Numbered from the stretch's first letter, positions 25,319 through 34,600 are shown. The stretch is DNA of 64,000 bases from Bog-532 sp963828445 (GCA_963828445.1 CAWHFP010000040.1:248001-312000), one strand, 5' to 3'. A program made the numbers and translations. Notes: generated by a model not told the origin, from the sequence alone.

Positions 25319-26200
25319 GGCGGCGACCAGGGCCGTCAGGGTGGGGCCCAGGGGCGCGTCCAGGGTGGCGGTGGCCAGCTCGTCGCCGCGGGTGGCGCCC
25401 TGGTTGACGATCACCACCGGGACGCCCAGCTTGGCGGCTTGCCGGACGAACCGGAAGCCCGACATCACCGTCAGCGAGGAGCCCAGCACCAGCAGCGTGC
25501 CCGCCTCCTCGACCAGCCGGTAACAGTCGTCCACCCGCCGACGGGGCACGTTTTCGCCGAAGAAGATGACGTCGGGCTTGAGCAGCCCGTCGCAGCCCCG
25601 GCAGCCGACGACCTGGAACCGCCCGACCAGGGCGTCGTCCAGCACGGCGTCCCCGTCCGGGTTGATCAGGGCGTTCGACTCTGCTTCTTCGGCCCAGCCG
25701 GGGTTGGCCGCGCGCAGCCGCTCGTCGAGTTCGTCGCGGTCCGAGCGCTGCCCGCAGGACAGGCAGAGCACCCGGTCCAGGCGCCCGTGCAGCTCGATGA
25801 CCTGCCGCGCGCCCGCCGTGGTGTGCAGCCCGTCCACGTTCTGGGTGATGATCCCGGACACCAGCCCGTGCTGCTGGAGCGCGGCCACCGACCGGTGCCC
25901 GGCGTTCGGGACGGCCCGGGCCACGTGCCGCCAGCCGACATGGCTGCGGGCCCAGTAACGCTGCCGGGCCGCGGTGCCACCCACGAACGTCTGGTAGGTC
26001 ATGGGGTCGGCCCGCCGGGCCCGGCCGGTCGGGCCCCGGTAGTCCGGGATGCCCGATTCGGTCGACAGGCCGGCGCCACTCAAGATGACGACGCTGCCGT
26101 CCCCGACGAGTTCTTTCACCACATCGAAGGTCGCGGGCGAGGCTTCCGGCCCGCCCGCCGGCGTCGCAGGACCCGGAGCGCCCTCGGCTAGCTGCGTCAC
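25310..26200 (-). CDS. Sir2-family NAD-dependent protein deacylase (sirtuin)
   Basis: This is a 296-residue protein. The NAD-binding motif GAGLSTESGIPDYRG is at residues 42-56. The catalytic-core motif is QNVDGLH and the His lies in ELHGRLDRVLC. Zinc ligands are in CLSCGQRS and CRGCDGLLKP. The motif LKPDVIFFGENVP completes the pattern. It removes acyl groups from protein lysines using NAD+. An N-terminal extension of about 25 residues is low complexity. Its stop codon lies inside the downstream MerR promoter. Confidence 0.94.
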   Translation of the reverse strand: MTQLAEGAPGPATPAGGPEASPATFDVVKELVGDGSVVILSGAGLSTESGIPDYRGPTGRARRADPMTYQTFVGGTAARQRYWARSHVGWRHVARAVPNAGHRSVAALQQHGLVSGIITQNVDGLHTTAGARQVIELHGRLDRVLCLSCGQRSDRDELDERLRAANPGWAEEAESNALINPDGDAVLDDALVGRFQVVGCRGCDGLLKPDVIFFGENVPRRRVDDCYRLVEEAGTLLVLGSSLTVMSGFRFVRQAAKLGVPVVIVNQGATRGDELATATLDAPLGPTLTALVAALR

Positions 26201-26269
26201 CTCTCCATGCTGCCTGACGCGGGCTGATGCCTGGGACGCAGGTCCGGGTCCTGCGGACCGGCCTGCTTG

Positions 26270-26300
26270 CTGGGTCTACTTACTGGGTCTACTTACTGGG
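26270..26300. repeat. Short tandem repeat, 13-bp unit
   Basis: CTGGGTCTACTTA occurs twice in a row (26270-26282, 26283-26295), followed by CTGGG. It covers the stop codon of the small membrane protein gene on the minus strand. Confidence 0.8.
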
Positions 26301-26486
26301 CTCGGGCACCTTGCAGTCGACCTTCGGGTTGACGCCCACGTAGTTGAGCGGACCAGCCAGGATCGTCACGATGATCGTGGTCGCCTTCGTGCAGCTACCG
26401 ATGGTGCCGTTGTAGTAGCCCCGCTGCCCGGCGGCGATGGCGCCGATAATGAGCCAGATAATGAGGATCACAGATCCGATGCGCAT
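26289..26486 (-). CDS. Small single-pass membrane or secreted protein (65 residues)
   Basis: The start is ATG 26486 (MRIGSVILIIWLIIGAIAAGQRG), 6 bases after GGAGG. The first 20 residues form one hydrophobic helix. The rest carries two Cys (GSCTKATT and KVDCKVPEPSK), a further weakly hydrophobic stretch (IIVTILAGPLNYVG) and a charged tail. It resembles small hypothetical membrane proteins of actinomycetes. No function is known. The gene stands alone between the sirtuin and the Mug glycosylase. Confidence 0.65.
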   Translation of the reverse strand: MRIGSVILIIWLIIGAIAAGQRGYYNGTIGSCTKATTIIVTILAGPLNYVGVNPKVDCKVPEPSK

Positions 26487-26714
26487 TGTTGACCTCCGCC
26501 ACCAGTGATGGCATTTATGCAGGACAAATGGCCTGAAGTTGTCGTTTCGCAATGCATTCGTTGCCGAATGTGCGCCCTGGTTGTCGCAGTTGACAGGCGA
26601 ATCAGCAGCATCGCCGGTCGCTCGGGGCGCCCATCACGCCGGCTTCTTACCCGGCATACGCGTACTTATCCGGCGGCGCGATAACGGTTTAAGCCGAAAC
26701 GGTAGCGTGGTCGG

Positions 26715-27293
26715 GTGCCACCCGCCCGGAACGGTTCCTACCGCGGCCTGGACCTGGACGCGGCCCGGTCCCGCACGGTGCCCGATGTGCTGCCGCCGCC
26801 GGGAGCGCCGTTCCACGTGCTGTTCTGCGGCATCAACCCGGGCCTCTACTCGGCCGCCACCGGCTGGCACTTCGCCCGCCCCGGCAACCGGTTCTGGCCC
26901 GCCCTGCACGGCGCGGGCTTCACGCCCCGCCGCCTGGAGCCCGGCGAGCAGGAGCTGCTGGCCGGCTACGGGCTCGGCATCACCAACCTGGCTCCCCGGG
27001 CCACCGCGCAAGCCTCCGAGCTCAGCCCGGCCGAACTGCGGGCCGGTGGCGTCCGCCTGGCCACGCTGGTCGCCGAGCGCCGGCCCGGCTACGTCGCCAT
27101 CGCGGGCGTGACCGCCTACCGGCAATCCTTCGATATTAAAAAGGCTCAGATTGGACCGCAGGCCGAAACCATCGGCGGGACCCCGCTGTGGATCGTGCCC
27201 AATCCCAGCGGGCTGAACGCCCACTGGCCGCTGCCTGCGATCATCGAGGAATTCCGGCGGCTACACGCGGTGGCCACAAACGTCATAACATGA
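26715..27293 (+). CDS. mug: G/U mismatch-specific DNA glycosylase (Mug/TDG family)
   Basis: This is a 192-residue protein with a GTG start at 26715. The active-site motif GINPG is near residues 39-43 (VLFCGINPGLYS). The second motif NPSGLN is near residue 162 (WIVPNPSGLNAHW), and TNLAPRAT is the characteristic middle segment. Mug-family enzymes remove uracil or ethenocytosine opposite guanine, starting base-excision repair. The gene is not visibly linked to other repair genes. A 228-bp gap separates it from the divergent small membrane protein gene. Confidence 0.92.
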   Translation: MPPARNGSYRGLDLDAARSRTVPDVLPPPGAPFHVLFCGINPGLYSAATGWHFARPGNRFWPALHGAGFTPRRLEPGEQELLAGYGLGITNLAPRATAQASELSPAELRAGGVRLATLVAERRPGYVAIAGVTAYRQSFDIKKAQIGPQAETIGGTPLWIVPNPSGLNAHWPLPAIIEEFRRLHAVATNVIT

Positions 27294-27324
27294 CCTGGAC
27301 GTCGTTATAGGGGGAAGGAACCGC

Positions 27325-28168
27325 GTGACGGACAGTTCGTCGGGCGGCCAGCCCTGGAACCATGAACCGCCGCTGCCGTCCCGTCGTGATTTCGACACGA
27401 CGGTGGCCCATCCGGCGCGGGTCTGGGACTACTGGCTGGGCGGCAAGGACAACTTCGCCGCCGACCGGGAGGCCGGCGAGCAGGTCATCGCGGCCATGCC
27501 CAGCGTGGACGCGGCTGCCCGGGCGGGCCGGACGTTCCTGGCCGCGGCCGTGCACTACCTGGCGGCCGGCATGGGGATCCGGCAGTTTCTGGACATCGGG
27601 ACCGGGCTGCCGACCGCGAACAACACCCACGAGGTCGCCCAGCGGGTCGGGCCGGAGTCCCGGATCGTCTACGTGGACAACGACCCGATCGTGCTCACCC
27701 ACGCCCGGGCCCTGCTGACCAGCGACGCCCGCGGGGCCACCGCCTACGTCGACGCCGACCTGCGCGACACCGGCAAGATCCTGGCCGAGGCCCGCAACAT
27801 GCTGGACTTCAGCCGGCCGGTGGCCCTGATGCTGCTGCACGTGCTGCACTTCATCCCGGACAGCGACGACCCCTACGGACATCGTGGCCAAGCTGACGGA
27901 GCCGCTGGCCTCCGGCAGCTACCTGGTGCTGGCCCACACCACCGGGGAACTCGGCACCCCGGGCATGCAGGAGGCGGCCGACCGGTACAACCAGACCTCC
28001 TCGGTCAAGGTCACGCTGCGGAACAAGGCCGACGTGGCCCGGTTCTTCGACGGCATGGACCTGGTCGAGCCGGGCATCACGCCGGTGGGGGTGTGGCGTC
28101 CGGGCCCGATGGACGACATCCCCGACCGCGGACTGTCCACCTACACCGCGGTCGGCCGGAAGCCCTGA
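27325..28168 (+). pseudogene. SAM-dependent methyltransferase, SAV2177/DUF574 family, frame broken near 27879
   Basis: The start is GTG 27325 after GGGGGAAGG. About 185 codons read as the SAV2177 family (RRDFDTTVAHPARVWDYWLG; FLDIGTGLPTANNTHEVAQ; SRIVYVDNDPIVLTHARALL). After DSDDPYG one extra base shifts the frame. The remainder (IVAKLTEPLASGSYLVLAHT... to 28168) is open in the next frame, as comparison with the intact second copy (DDPWGIVAEL) shows. The family has a Rossmann SAM-binding fold and is very numerous in streptomycetes, but its substrates are unknown. It is the upstream member of a tandem pair. Confidence 0.88.
27515..27787. repeat. Near-identical core shared by the two tandem methyltransferase genes
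   Basis: Bases 27515-27787 recur at about 28337-28609 (offset 822) with only a handful of differences, mostly synonymous, for example near 27660-27669 and from 27785 on. The flanking parts of the two genes are clearly more diverged. This patchy identity fits gene conversion or a recent duplication followed by uneven change. Confidence 0.8.
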
Positions 28169-28170
28169 CC

Positions 28171-28989
28171 ATGACCACTCCTCCTCCGCCGCCGCTGCCG
28201 TCCCGGCGTGACTTCGACACCACCGTGGCCCATCCGGCCCGGGTCTGGGACTACTGGCTGGGCGGCAAGGACAACTTCGCCGCCGACCGCCAGGCGGGCG
28301 AGCGGGTGCTGGAGGCCATGCCGGTCATCGCCCCGATGGCCCGGGCGGGCCGGACGTTCCTGGCCGCGGCCGTGCACTACCTGGCGGCCGGCATGGGGAT
28401 CCGGCAGTTTCTGGACATCGGGACCGGGCTGCCGACCGCGAACAACACCCACGAGGTCGCCCAGCGGGTCGGGCCGGAGTCGCGGATCGTGTACGTGGAC
28501 AACGACCCGATCGTGCTCACCCACGCCCGGGCCCTGCTGACCAGCGACGCCCGCGGGGCCACCGCCTACGTCGACGCCGACCTGCGCGACACCGGCAAGA
28601 TCCTGGCCGAAGCCCGGAACACGCTGGACTTCGGGCGGCCGGTGGCCCTGATGCTGCTGCACATCCTGCACTTCATCCCGGACAGCGACGACCCCTGGGG
28701 CATCGTGGCCGAACTGCTGGAGCCGCTGGCCCCGGGCAGCTACCTGGTCGTGTCGCACGCGTCCAGCGACATCCACGTCGACGGCCTGGCCGACGCGACC
28801 CGGCACTACAACCAGTCTTCGGTGGTGTCCATCCACGGGCGGTCCCGGGCCGAGGTGACCCGCTTCTTCGACGGCCTCGACCTGGTCGAGCCGGGCGTGG
28901 TTCCGCTCGGCCAGTGGCGCCCGGGCCCGATCGGCGACCCGCCCCGCCGCCAACTGCCCACCTACACCGCGGTCGGCCTCAAGCCCTGA
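28171..28989 (+). CDS. SAM-dependent methyltransferase, SAV2177/DUF574 family (second copy)
   Basis: This is a 272-residue protein starting at ATG 28171, 2 bp after the stop of the first copy. It is full length for the family. N-terminal RRDFDTTVAHPARVWDYWLGGKDN is the family hallmark. Motif I is DIGTGLPT and the acidic motif II is YVDNDPIV. LLHILHFIPDSDDPWG follows. A short proline run (TTPPPPPLPS) opens the protein. It probably uses SAM to methylate a small molecule, but no member has a well-established substrate that I can transfer. No biosynthetic cluster is adjacent. Confidence 0.9.
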   Translation: MTTPPPPPLPSRRDFDTTVAHPARVWDYWLGGKDNFAADRQAGERVLEAMPVIAPMARAGRTFLAAAVHYLAAGMGIRQFLDIGTGLPTANNTHEVAQRVGPESRIVYVDNDPIVLTHARALLTSDARGATAYVDADLRDTGKILAEARNTLDFGRPVALMLLHILHFIPDSDDPWGIVAELLEPLAPGSYLVVSHASSDIHVDGLADATRHYNQSSVVSIHGRSRAEVTRFFDGLDLVEPGVVPLGQWRPGPIGDPPRRQLPTYTAVGLKP

Positions 28990-29037
28990 CCCGATGACCT
29001 CGCCGCCGCCACCGTGGTGCCCCTGCTCCGGAGACCC

Positions 29038-30339
29038 CTAACCCTGCCCCCGCTCCCGCCGGGAGTCGGAGATTAACCCGGCCGGAGGCACCTGCCCGCT
29101 CGGCACCCGGGCCTGGCTGGGCACCGTGGCCGGCGTCGCCCTCCGGTCCGCCGCCTCCCCGGGCTCACCGGGCTCACCGGGCCCCGCGAGCCCGCGAGTC
29201 ACATCATCCCGAGAATCTCCAGCCCCGCCAGACACGCTGGCCCCAGAAGCACCACTGGCCCCAGAAGAAGCGCTGGCCCCGGAAGCACCGCTGGTCACAC
29301 TGGCCCCGGCAACCCCACCAATCACACCCGACCCGGGGATCACCGGATGCCGGGGACGGCTGGACTCGCGCACGACCAGGCTGCAGGGCAGCAGCTGCAC
29401 GCCCGCGCTGGGCCGGCCTTCGATCGCGGCCAGCAGCCGCTCGCCGGCCGCCCGCCCCAGCTCCCGCAGGTTCATGTCCACCGTGGTCAGCGGGGGACGG
29501 GAGGCGACCGCGATGACCTCCCAGTTGTCGAAGCCCACCACCGCCACGTCGTCCGGGACCCGGCGGCCCGCCTCGCGCAGGCCGTCGGCCACGCCGCGGG
29601 CGATCTGGTCGTTGCCGCAGAAGATCGCGTCCAGGTGGGCCTGGGAACGCAGCAGCACGTCGGTGGCCTGACGGCCCCACTCCTCGGTCCACTCGCCGAA
29701 CAGCGGCTCGCCCCCGGCCAGTTCCAGGCCCGCGGTGGCCAGCGCCTTCTCCGCCCCCGCGGCCCGCAGCACGGCCGCCTTGAACCGCCGCGGCCCGGTC
29801 ACGTGGCCGATGCTGGTCCGGCCCGTACTGAGCAGGTGGTGCACGGCCAGCGCGCCGCCCTGCTCGTCGTCGGGGATCAGCGACAGGTCGCCCGGGTCGG
29901 TCGAGTGGGTCATCGCGTACACCACCGGCACCGGCAGGCCGCGGCCGATCGGGTCCCTCGGGTCCTGCCGCCGGCCGGTGACGATGATCCCGTCCACCCG
30001 GCGTTCCAGCAGGGTGCGCAGGTAGTGCTGCTCCCGGATCTGGTCGTCTCGGCTGTCGCACAGGAACACCGAGATGCGGCCCGGGCCGAGCGCGTCCTCG
30101 GCGCCCTGCATGACCGGGATGCTGAACCGGCCGAAGCTGTCGGTGGTGATCAGGCCCACGGTGAAGCTGCGCCCGGTCAGCAGGCCCCGGGCCAGGGCGT
30201 TGGGCTGGTAACCGAGCCGCTCCGCGGCCTGCCGCACTCGATCGGCGGTGTCGGCACTGATGCCGCCGCGGCCGTTGAGTGCTTTGGATGCCGTGCCGGG
30301 GGAGACGCCTGCGAGGCGGGCCACGTCCGTGATCGTCAC
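29038..30339 (-). CDS. LacI-family transcriptional regulator with long low-complexity tail
   Basis: The start is taken at GTG 30339 (VTITDVARLAGVSPGTASKAL), the usual LacI start; the frame is open to a TTG at 30444. The helix-turn-helix is at residues 1-50. The periplasmic-binding-protein-like sugar domain follows (VGLITTDSFGRFSIPVMQGAEDAL; DAIFCGNDQIARGVADGL; PDDVAVVGFDNWEV). Family members end soon after LVVRES, but here about 110 residues follow, rich in Gly-Ala-Ser repeats and a GEPGEPGE stretch. It is divergent from the GH31/ABC sugar operon and likely represses it through the palindrome at 30715-30726. Confidence 0.88.
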   Translation of the reverse strand: MTITDVARLAGVSPGTASKALNGRGGISADTADRVRQAAERLGYQPNALARGLLTGRSFTVGLITTDSFGRFSIPVMQGAEDALGPGRISVFLCDSRDDQIREQHYLRTLLERRVDGIIVTGRRQDPRDPIGRGLPVPVVYAMTHSTDPGDLSLIPDDEQGGALAVHHLLSTGRTSIGHVTGPRRFKAAVLRAAGAEKALATAGLELAGGEPLFGEWTEEWGRQATDVLLRSQAHLDAIFCGNDQIARGVADGLREAGRRVPDDVAVVGFDNWEVIAVASRPPLTTVDMNLRELGRAAGERLLAAIEGRPSAGVQLLPCSLVVRESSRPRHPVIPGSGVIGGVAGASVTSGASGASASSGASGASGASVSGGAGDSRDDVTRGLAGPGEPGEPGEAADRRATPATVPSQARVPSGQVPPAGLISDSRRERGQG

Positions 30340-30443
30340 CGGGCTTCGGCTGATGGGGCTCGCGGCCGCCTCCCCTCGTCGGGCGAACCCGGGCCGGATC
30401 GTCCCGGCCGGGCCGAGCCCCGATCGGGTTCCCGATCGGGTCA

Positions 30444-30560
30444 ACGTTGTCGATCAGCGCCGTCCAGCGGCCCCAAGCAGAGCCCAGCCGGAGCGATGTT
30501 GCCGATCAACGCCGTCCGGCCTGCGAGGCAACCCCAGGCCGACGCGACATTGCCAGGAGT
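30444..30560. repeat. Imperfect tandem repeat, about 51-bp unit, upstream of the LacI gene
   Basis: Two and a quarter units are seen: 30444-30494 (starting cgttgtcgatcagcgccgtc), 30495-30546 (starting tgttgccgatcaacgccgtc) and a partial one starting cattgcc. A pair of CCCGATCGGG palindromes stands just before them (about 30419-30441). The array may hold binding sites for the divergent LacI protein or may be a minisatellite. Confidence 0.55.
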
Positions 30561-30661
30561 ATAGGTGGCATTCATGCGAAAAGCTATGAGATCCCTGTTT
30601 CTGACTACTCTCCGAAGTCACCCTACTACCACGCCACTCAGGCGAAAAATGCCTGGATGTC

Positions 30662-30690
30662 TTGACCCTCAGGCCGGCTAGCTCTAGCAT
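30662..30690 (+). promoter_or_regulatory. Promoter of the sugar (GH31-ABC) operon
   Basis: TTGACC (30662-30667) and TAGCAT (30685-30690) are separated by 17 bp. They lie in a GC-poorer intergenic stretch that runs from 30561 to 30779 and contains no gene. The start site would be near 30697, leaving an untranslated leader of about 80 bases with GGGGAGG before the ATG at 30780. Confidence 0.5.
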
Positions 30691-30714
30691 CGCGACTACT
30701 ACGAAAACCTTTGC

Positions 30715-30726
30715 GTTACATGTAAC
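30715..30726. promoter_or_regulatory. LacI-type operator
   Basis: GTTACATGTAAC is a perfect 12-bp palindrome just downstream of the promoter, with a further half-site CCGTTACC at 30731-30738. The position fits a roadblock operator for the divergent LacI regulator. Confidence 0.6.
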
Positions 30727-30779
30727 TCATCCGTTACCAAACCCTGCGCGCGACGTCTCACTGGGGAGGCCTTTTCCGA

Positions 30780-32793
30780 ATGGGTGTGTTCACGCAAAGC
30801 GGTTCGGCGCTGGAGTGGCGGGGTGGGCACGAGACCGTGCGCCTAGAACCCTGGGGCGCGAACAGCCTGCGGGTACGGGGCACGGTGTGGCGCGCCATCG
30901 CCGATGATCTCCCCGGTGCGCTGGAGGCCCTGGATACCGGCACGGCCGGACAGGTCGAGATCGCGGCCGAGCACGCCCGGATCACCAACGGCGACCTCAC
31001 CGCCGAAGTCTCCGCCTCCGGCCAGATCGCCTACTTCGGGGCCGACGGCCGCGAGCTGCTGTCCGAGGTGACTCCCCATTTCACCGGCCCGCCCATGCGG
31101 CGCTACCGGGCCAACGGCGGCGGCACCCACCACTTCGAGCTGCTGTTCAACGCCCACGACGACGAGCGCTTCTACGGCCTGGGCCAGCACCAGCACGGCC
31201 GGCTGAACCAGAAGGGCGCGGTCGTCGAGCTGATCCAGCGCAACACCGAGGTGTCGATCCCGGTCCTGGTGTCCAGCCGCGGCTACGGCCTGCTGTGGAA
31301 CCACCCCGGGGTCGGCCGGGTCGAGCTGGGCACCACCGCCACCCGCTGGGTGTCCGAGGCCACCCGCCAGTGGGACTACTGGATCACCGCCGGGGCCGAG
31401 CCGGCCCAGATCATGCGGCAGTACGGCGAGGTGGCCGGCCGGGCCCCGCTGATGCCCGACTGGGCCACCGGGTTCTGGCAGTGCAAGCTCCGCTACAAGA
31501 CCCAGGACGAGCTGCTCGAGCGTCGCCCGCCAGTACAAGGAGCGCGGGCTGCCGCTGTCGGTCATCGTGATCGACTACTTCCACTGGACCCTGCAGGGCG
31601 AGTGGAAGTTCGACCCCAGCGAGTGGCCCGACCCGGCGGCCATGGTCAAGGAGCTGGACCAGCTCGGCATCAAGCTGATGGTGTCGGTCTGGCCCAACGT
31701 CAACCCGGCCAGCGAGAACTACCCCGAGATGAAGGACCGCGGCCTGCTGGTCGACAGCGAGCACGGCCTCGACTTCCAGCTCGCGTTCTGGGAGCGGGAC
31801 TCGCCGGTCAAGGTGCCGATGACGTTCTACGACCCGACCAACCCCGAGGCCCGGGACTACATCTGGTCCAAGGTCAAGCAGAACTACTACGACTACGGCA
31901 TCCGCACCTGGTGGCTGGACGCCTGCGAGCCGGAACTGGTGCCCGAGGCCCCGGAGAACCTGCGCTACCACCTGGGCCCGGGACTGGAGACCACCAACAT
32001 CTACCCGATGCTGCACGCCCGCGGCTTCTACGAGCACATGCAGGCCGAGGGCGAGACCGAGATCCTCAGCCTGATCCGGTCGGCCTGGGCCGGCAGCCAG
32101 CGCTGGGGCGCGCTGGTCTGGTCGGGTGACATCGAGTCAACCTTCGACGACCTGCGCCGCCAGATCCCCGCGGGCCTGAACATCGGCCTGTCCGGCATCC
32201 CCTGGTGGACCACGGACATCGGCGGGTTCAAGAACGGCAACATCCACGACCCGACGTTCCGCGAGCTGATCGTGCGCTGGTTCCAGTTCGGCGTGTTCTG
32301 CCCGGTGTTCCGGCTGCACGGCATCCGCCAGCCCGGCACGATGATCGGCGCCCAGCAGACCGGCGCCGACAACGAGGTCTGGAGCTTCGGGGACGAGCAG
32401 TACGAGATCATCAGCCGCCTGCTCTTCCTGCGCGAGCGGCTCCGGCCCTACGTGCAGGACCAGATGCGAGCCACGCACGAGACCGGGGTGCCGCCCATGC
32501 GGCCGCTGTTCGTGGATCACCCCGACGACCCCACCAGCTGGGAAGTCGAGGACCAGTACCTGTTCGGCCCGGACGTACTGGTCGCCCCGGTCTACACCGA
32601 GGGGGCCCGGGAACGAAGGGTCTGGCTGCCACCCGGCACCACCTGGGTGAACGCCTGGTCGCGGACCGAGCACGAGGGCGGCCAGTGGGTGGAGGCGCCC
32701 GCCCCGCTCGACACCATCCCGGTCTACGTGCGGAAGGGCGGCGCGGTGGCGCCGTTCGGGCCGCTCGCCGACCTCGAGCCGGCAGGGGAGTGA
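30780..32793 (+). pseudogene. Glycoside hydrolase family 31 (alpha-glucosidase/alpha-xylosidase-like), frame broken near 31521
   Basis: ATG 30780 opens a frame through the N-terminal beta domain (ERFYGLGQHQHGRLNQKG) to DELLE. One extra C near 31521 then shifts the frame. Without it the sequence runs on as VARQYKERGLPLSVIVIDYFHWTL and so on to 32793, giving about 670 residues. The catalytic nucleophile is in TWWLDACEPE and the acid/base Asp is in VWSGDIESTFDDL. WKFDPSEWPDP and GFKNGN are typical of YicI-type alpha-xylosidases, but the glucosidase option remains. It is first in the sugar operon and would act in the cytoplasm on imported oligosaccharides. Confidence 0.88.
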
Positions 32794-32799
32794 CCTGAC

Positions 32800-33771
32800 G
32801 TGGCCAGAACCGAGGCGCTCGCCCGGCCAGGGCGCCGGTCCCACCGCCAGAAGCCGGACCGGGGCGTCACCGAGGTCAGCCGGGCCAAGGCCTGGGCCCG
32901 GTGGGCCCGGATCGCCTTCATCGTGCCCGCGATCCTCTACGTGCTGTTCGCGTTCGTCATCCCGATCGTCTACAACCTGATCCTGAGCTTCGAGCAGACC
33001 TCGCCGGCCACGATCTCCAGCCTGTTCGCCCCGTTCGCTGGCATCCAGAACTACAAGCTCACCCTGGAACAGGCCACCACCCAGAGCGCGATCGTCCGAA
33101 CGTTCAGCTTCACCGTCTTGTCGCTGCTGCTCCAGTTCGTGATCGGGTTCGGGCTGGCCCTGCTGTTCAACCTGAAGTTCCCGCTGCGGCGGTTCGCGCG
33201 CTCGCTGATCATCGTCCCGTGGCTGCTGCCCCTGCTGATCACCGGTTTCATCTTCCAGTTCCTGCTCCAGGCCGAGGCGGGCGCGGTCAACCAGGTCCTG
33301 GGCGACATCGGCCTGATCAGCCACCCCATCCAGTTCCTCACCTCACCCGGCTGGGCCTACGTCGCGATCCTCATCGCCAACGTCTGGATCGGTATCCCGT
33401 TCTTCACCGTGCTGCTGTTCAGCGCGCTGCAGGACGTGCCGATCGAGCTGAAGGAAGCGGCCATGCTGGACGGCGCCAACGGCGTGCAGCGGCTGTTCAA
33501 GGTCACGCTGCCGATCATCCGCCCGATCATCGAGGTCGTGTTCGTGCTCGGGTTCGTGTTCACGGTCAAGGTCTTCGACGTGGTCATCGGGCTGACCCAG
33601 GGGGGCCCGGCCAACTCCACCCAGCTGCTGGCCACCTGGGGCTACAACGTGACGTTCCAGCAGTTCGAGTACGGCCAGGGCGCGGCCCTCAACACGGTCC
33701 TGCTGCTCATCGCGCTGGTAGCGGCGCCCATCTACATCCGGCTCAACCGAGACTCCCTGCGGAGGGCATGA
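32800..33771 (+). CDS. Sugar ABC transporter permease (MalF/UgpA-like)
   Basis: This is a 323-residue protein with a GTG start at 32800, 6 bp after the glycosidase stop. After a basic N-terminal tail there are six membrane helices from about residue 40. The EAA loop that contacts the ATPase reads ELKEAAMLDGANGVQRLFKVTLP near residues 223-245. The gene pairs with the permease that starts 1 bp after its stop. No ATPase gene is in the operon, so a shared MsiK-type ATPase encoded elsewhere probably powers the transporter, as is usual in actinomycetes. Confidence 0.92.
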   Translation: MARTEALARPGRRSHRQKPDRGVTEVSRAKAWARWARIAFIVPAILYVLFAFVIPIVYNLILSFEQTSPATISSLFAPFAGIQNYKLTLEQATTQSAIVRTFSFTVLSLLLQFVIGFGLALLFNLKFPLRRFARSLIIVPWLLPLLITGFIFQFLLQAEAGAVNQVLGDIGLISHPIQFLTSPGWAYVAILIANVWIGIPFFTVLLFSALQDVPIELKEAAMLDGANGVQRLFKVTLPIIRPIIEVVFVLGFVFTVKVFDVVIGLTQGGPANSTQLLATWGYNVTFQQFEYGQGAALNTVLLLIALVAAPIYIRLNRDSLRRA

Positions 33772-33772
33772 C

Positions 33773-34600
33773 ATGACCCGGCAGCGTCCGCTGACCACCG
33801 TGCTGGCCAGCCTCGGGGCCCTGGTCGCCCTGGTCATCCTGCTGTTCCCGCTGTACGCGGTGATCATCGGGTCGCTGGAGACCAACAACCAGCTGCTGGG
33901 CACGCACTACAACTTCCTGCCGCCCACGCCGTCGTTCTCCAACTACAGCACGGTCTTCCATTCTCAGGGCGGCCACATCCTCAGCACGCTGATCATCGGG
34001 ATCTTCACCGCCCTGCTGACGCTGGCCATCTCGGTCCCGGCCGCGCACGCGCTGGCCCGGTACCGGTTCCGGGTCACGGTGATCGTGGTCGGCGCCATGC
34101 TGATCGCGCAGATCCTGCCCGCGATCGTCATCGCCAACTCGCTGTTCCTCATCTACCACAAGCTCGGTCTGCTGAACTCCTACCCGGGCCTGGTGATAGC
34201 CGACGCCAGCTACGGCGTCCCGTTCAGCATCCTGGTCCTCCGGGCCTTCATGCTCGGCCTGCCCAACGACGTCCTGCAGGCCGCCCGGGTCGACGGCGCG
34301 ACGGAGTGGAGAACCTTCGTCCGTATCGTGCTGCCGATGAGCCGGTCCGCCATCATCACGGTGGCCGTGTTCGCGTTCCTGAATGGCTGGGGCGACTTCA
34401 TCTTCGCGCTCACCCTGCTGTCGGGGAGTAGCTTCCAGCCTCTTACCTTGAGTATCTATTCCTACATTGGCGAATTCAGCCAGAGTATTGGTTCGGCCAT
34501 GGCGTTGTGCGTGGTCGGGATCATACCTGCGGCCGTGCTGCTCATCGCGGCTCAGCGTTACATCGCGTCCGGCCTGACGGTCGGTTCAGTCAAGGGATAA
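33773..34600 (+). CDS. Carbohydrate ABC transporter permease (MalG/UgpE-like)
   Basis: This is a 275-residue protein starting at ATG 33773 after GGAGGG. Six membrane helices are visible. The EAA loop reads DVLQAARVDGATEWRTFVRIVLP near residues 166-188. It forms the membrane channel with the preceding permease. Its last 40 residues use noticeably fewer GC-ending codons (for example LTLSIYSYIGEF). It is followed at once by a stem-loop and then the binding-protein gene. Confidence 0.92.
   Translation: MTRQRPLTTVLASLGALVALVILLFPLYAVIIGSLETNNQLLGTHYNFLPPTPSFSNYSTVFHSQGGHILSTLIIGIFTALLTLAISVPAAHALARYRFRVTVIVVGAMLIAQILPAIVIANSLFLIYHKLGLLNSYPGLVIADASYGVPFSILVLRAFMLGLPNDVLQAARVDGATEWRTFVRIVLPMSRSAIITVAVFAFLNGWGDFIFALTLLSGSSFQPLTLSIYSYIGEFSQSIGSAMALCVVGIIPAAVLLIAAQRYIASGLTVGSVKG

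Noticed and set aside
26270..26300. CRISPR-like repeat
   Set aside because: Only two adjacent 13-bp units without spacers; it is a simple tandem repeat.
27325..28989. A single 554-residue fused methyltransferase
   Set aside because: The frame is continuous only because the first copy is shifted by one base and then rejoins the frame of the second. The middle about 95 codons are out of frame and meaningless.
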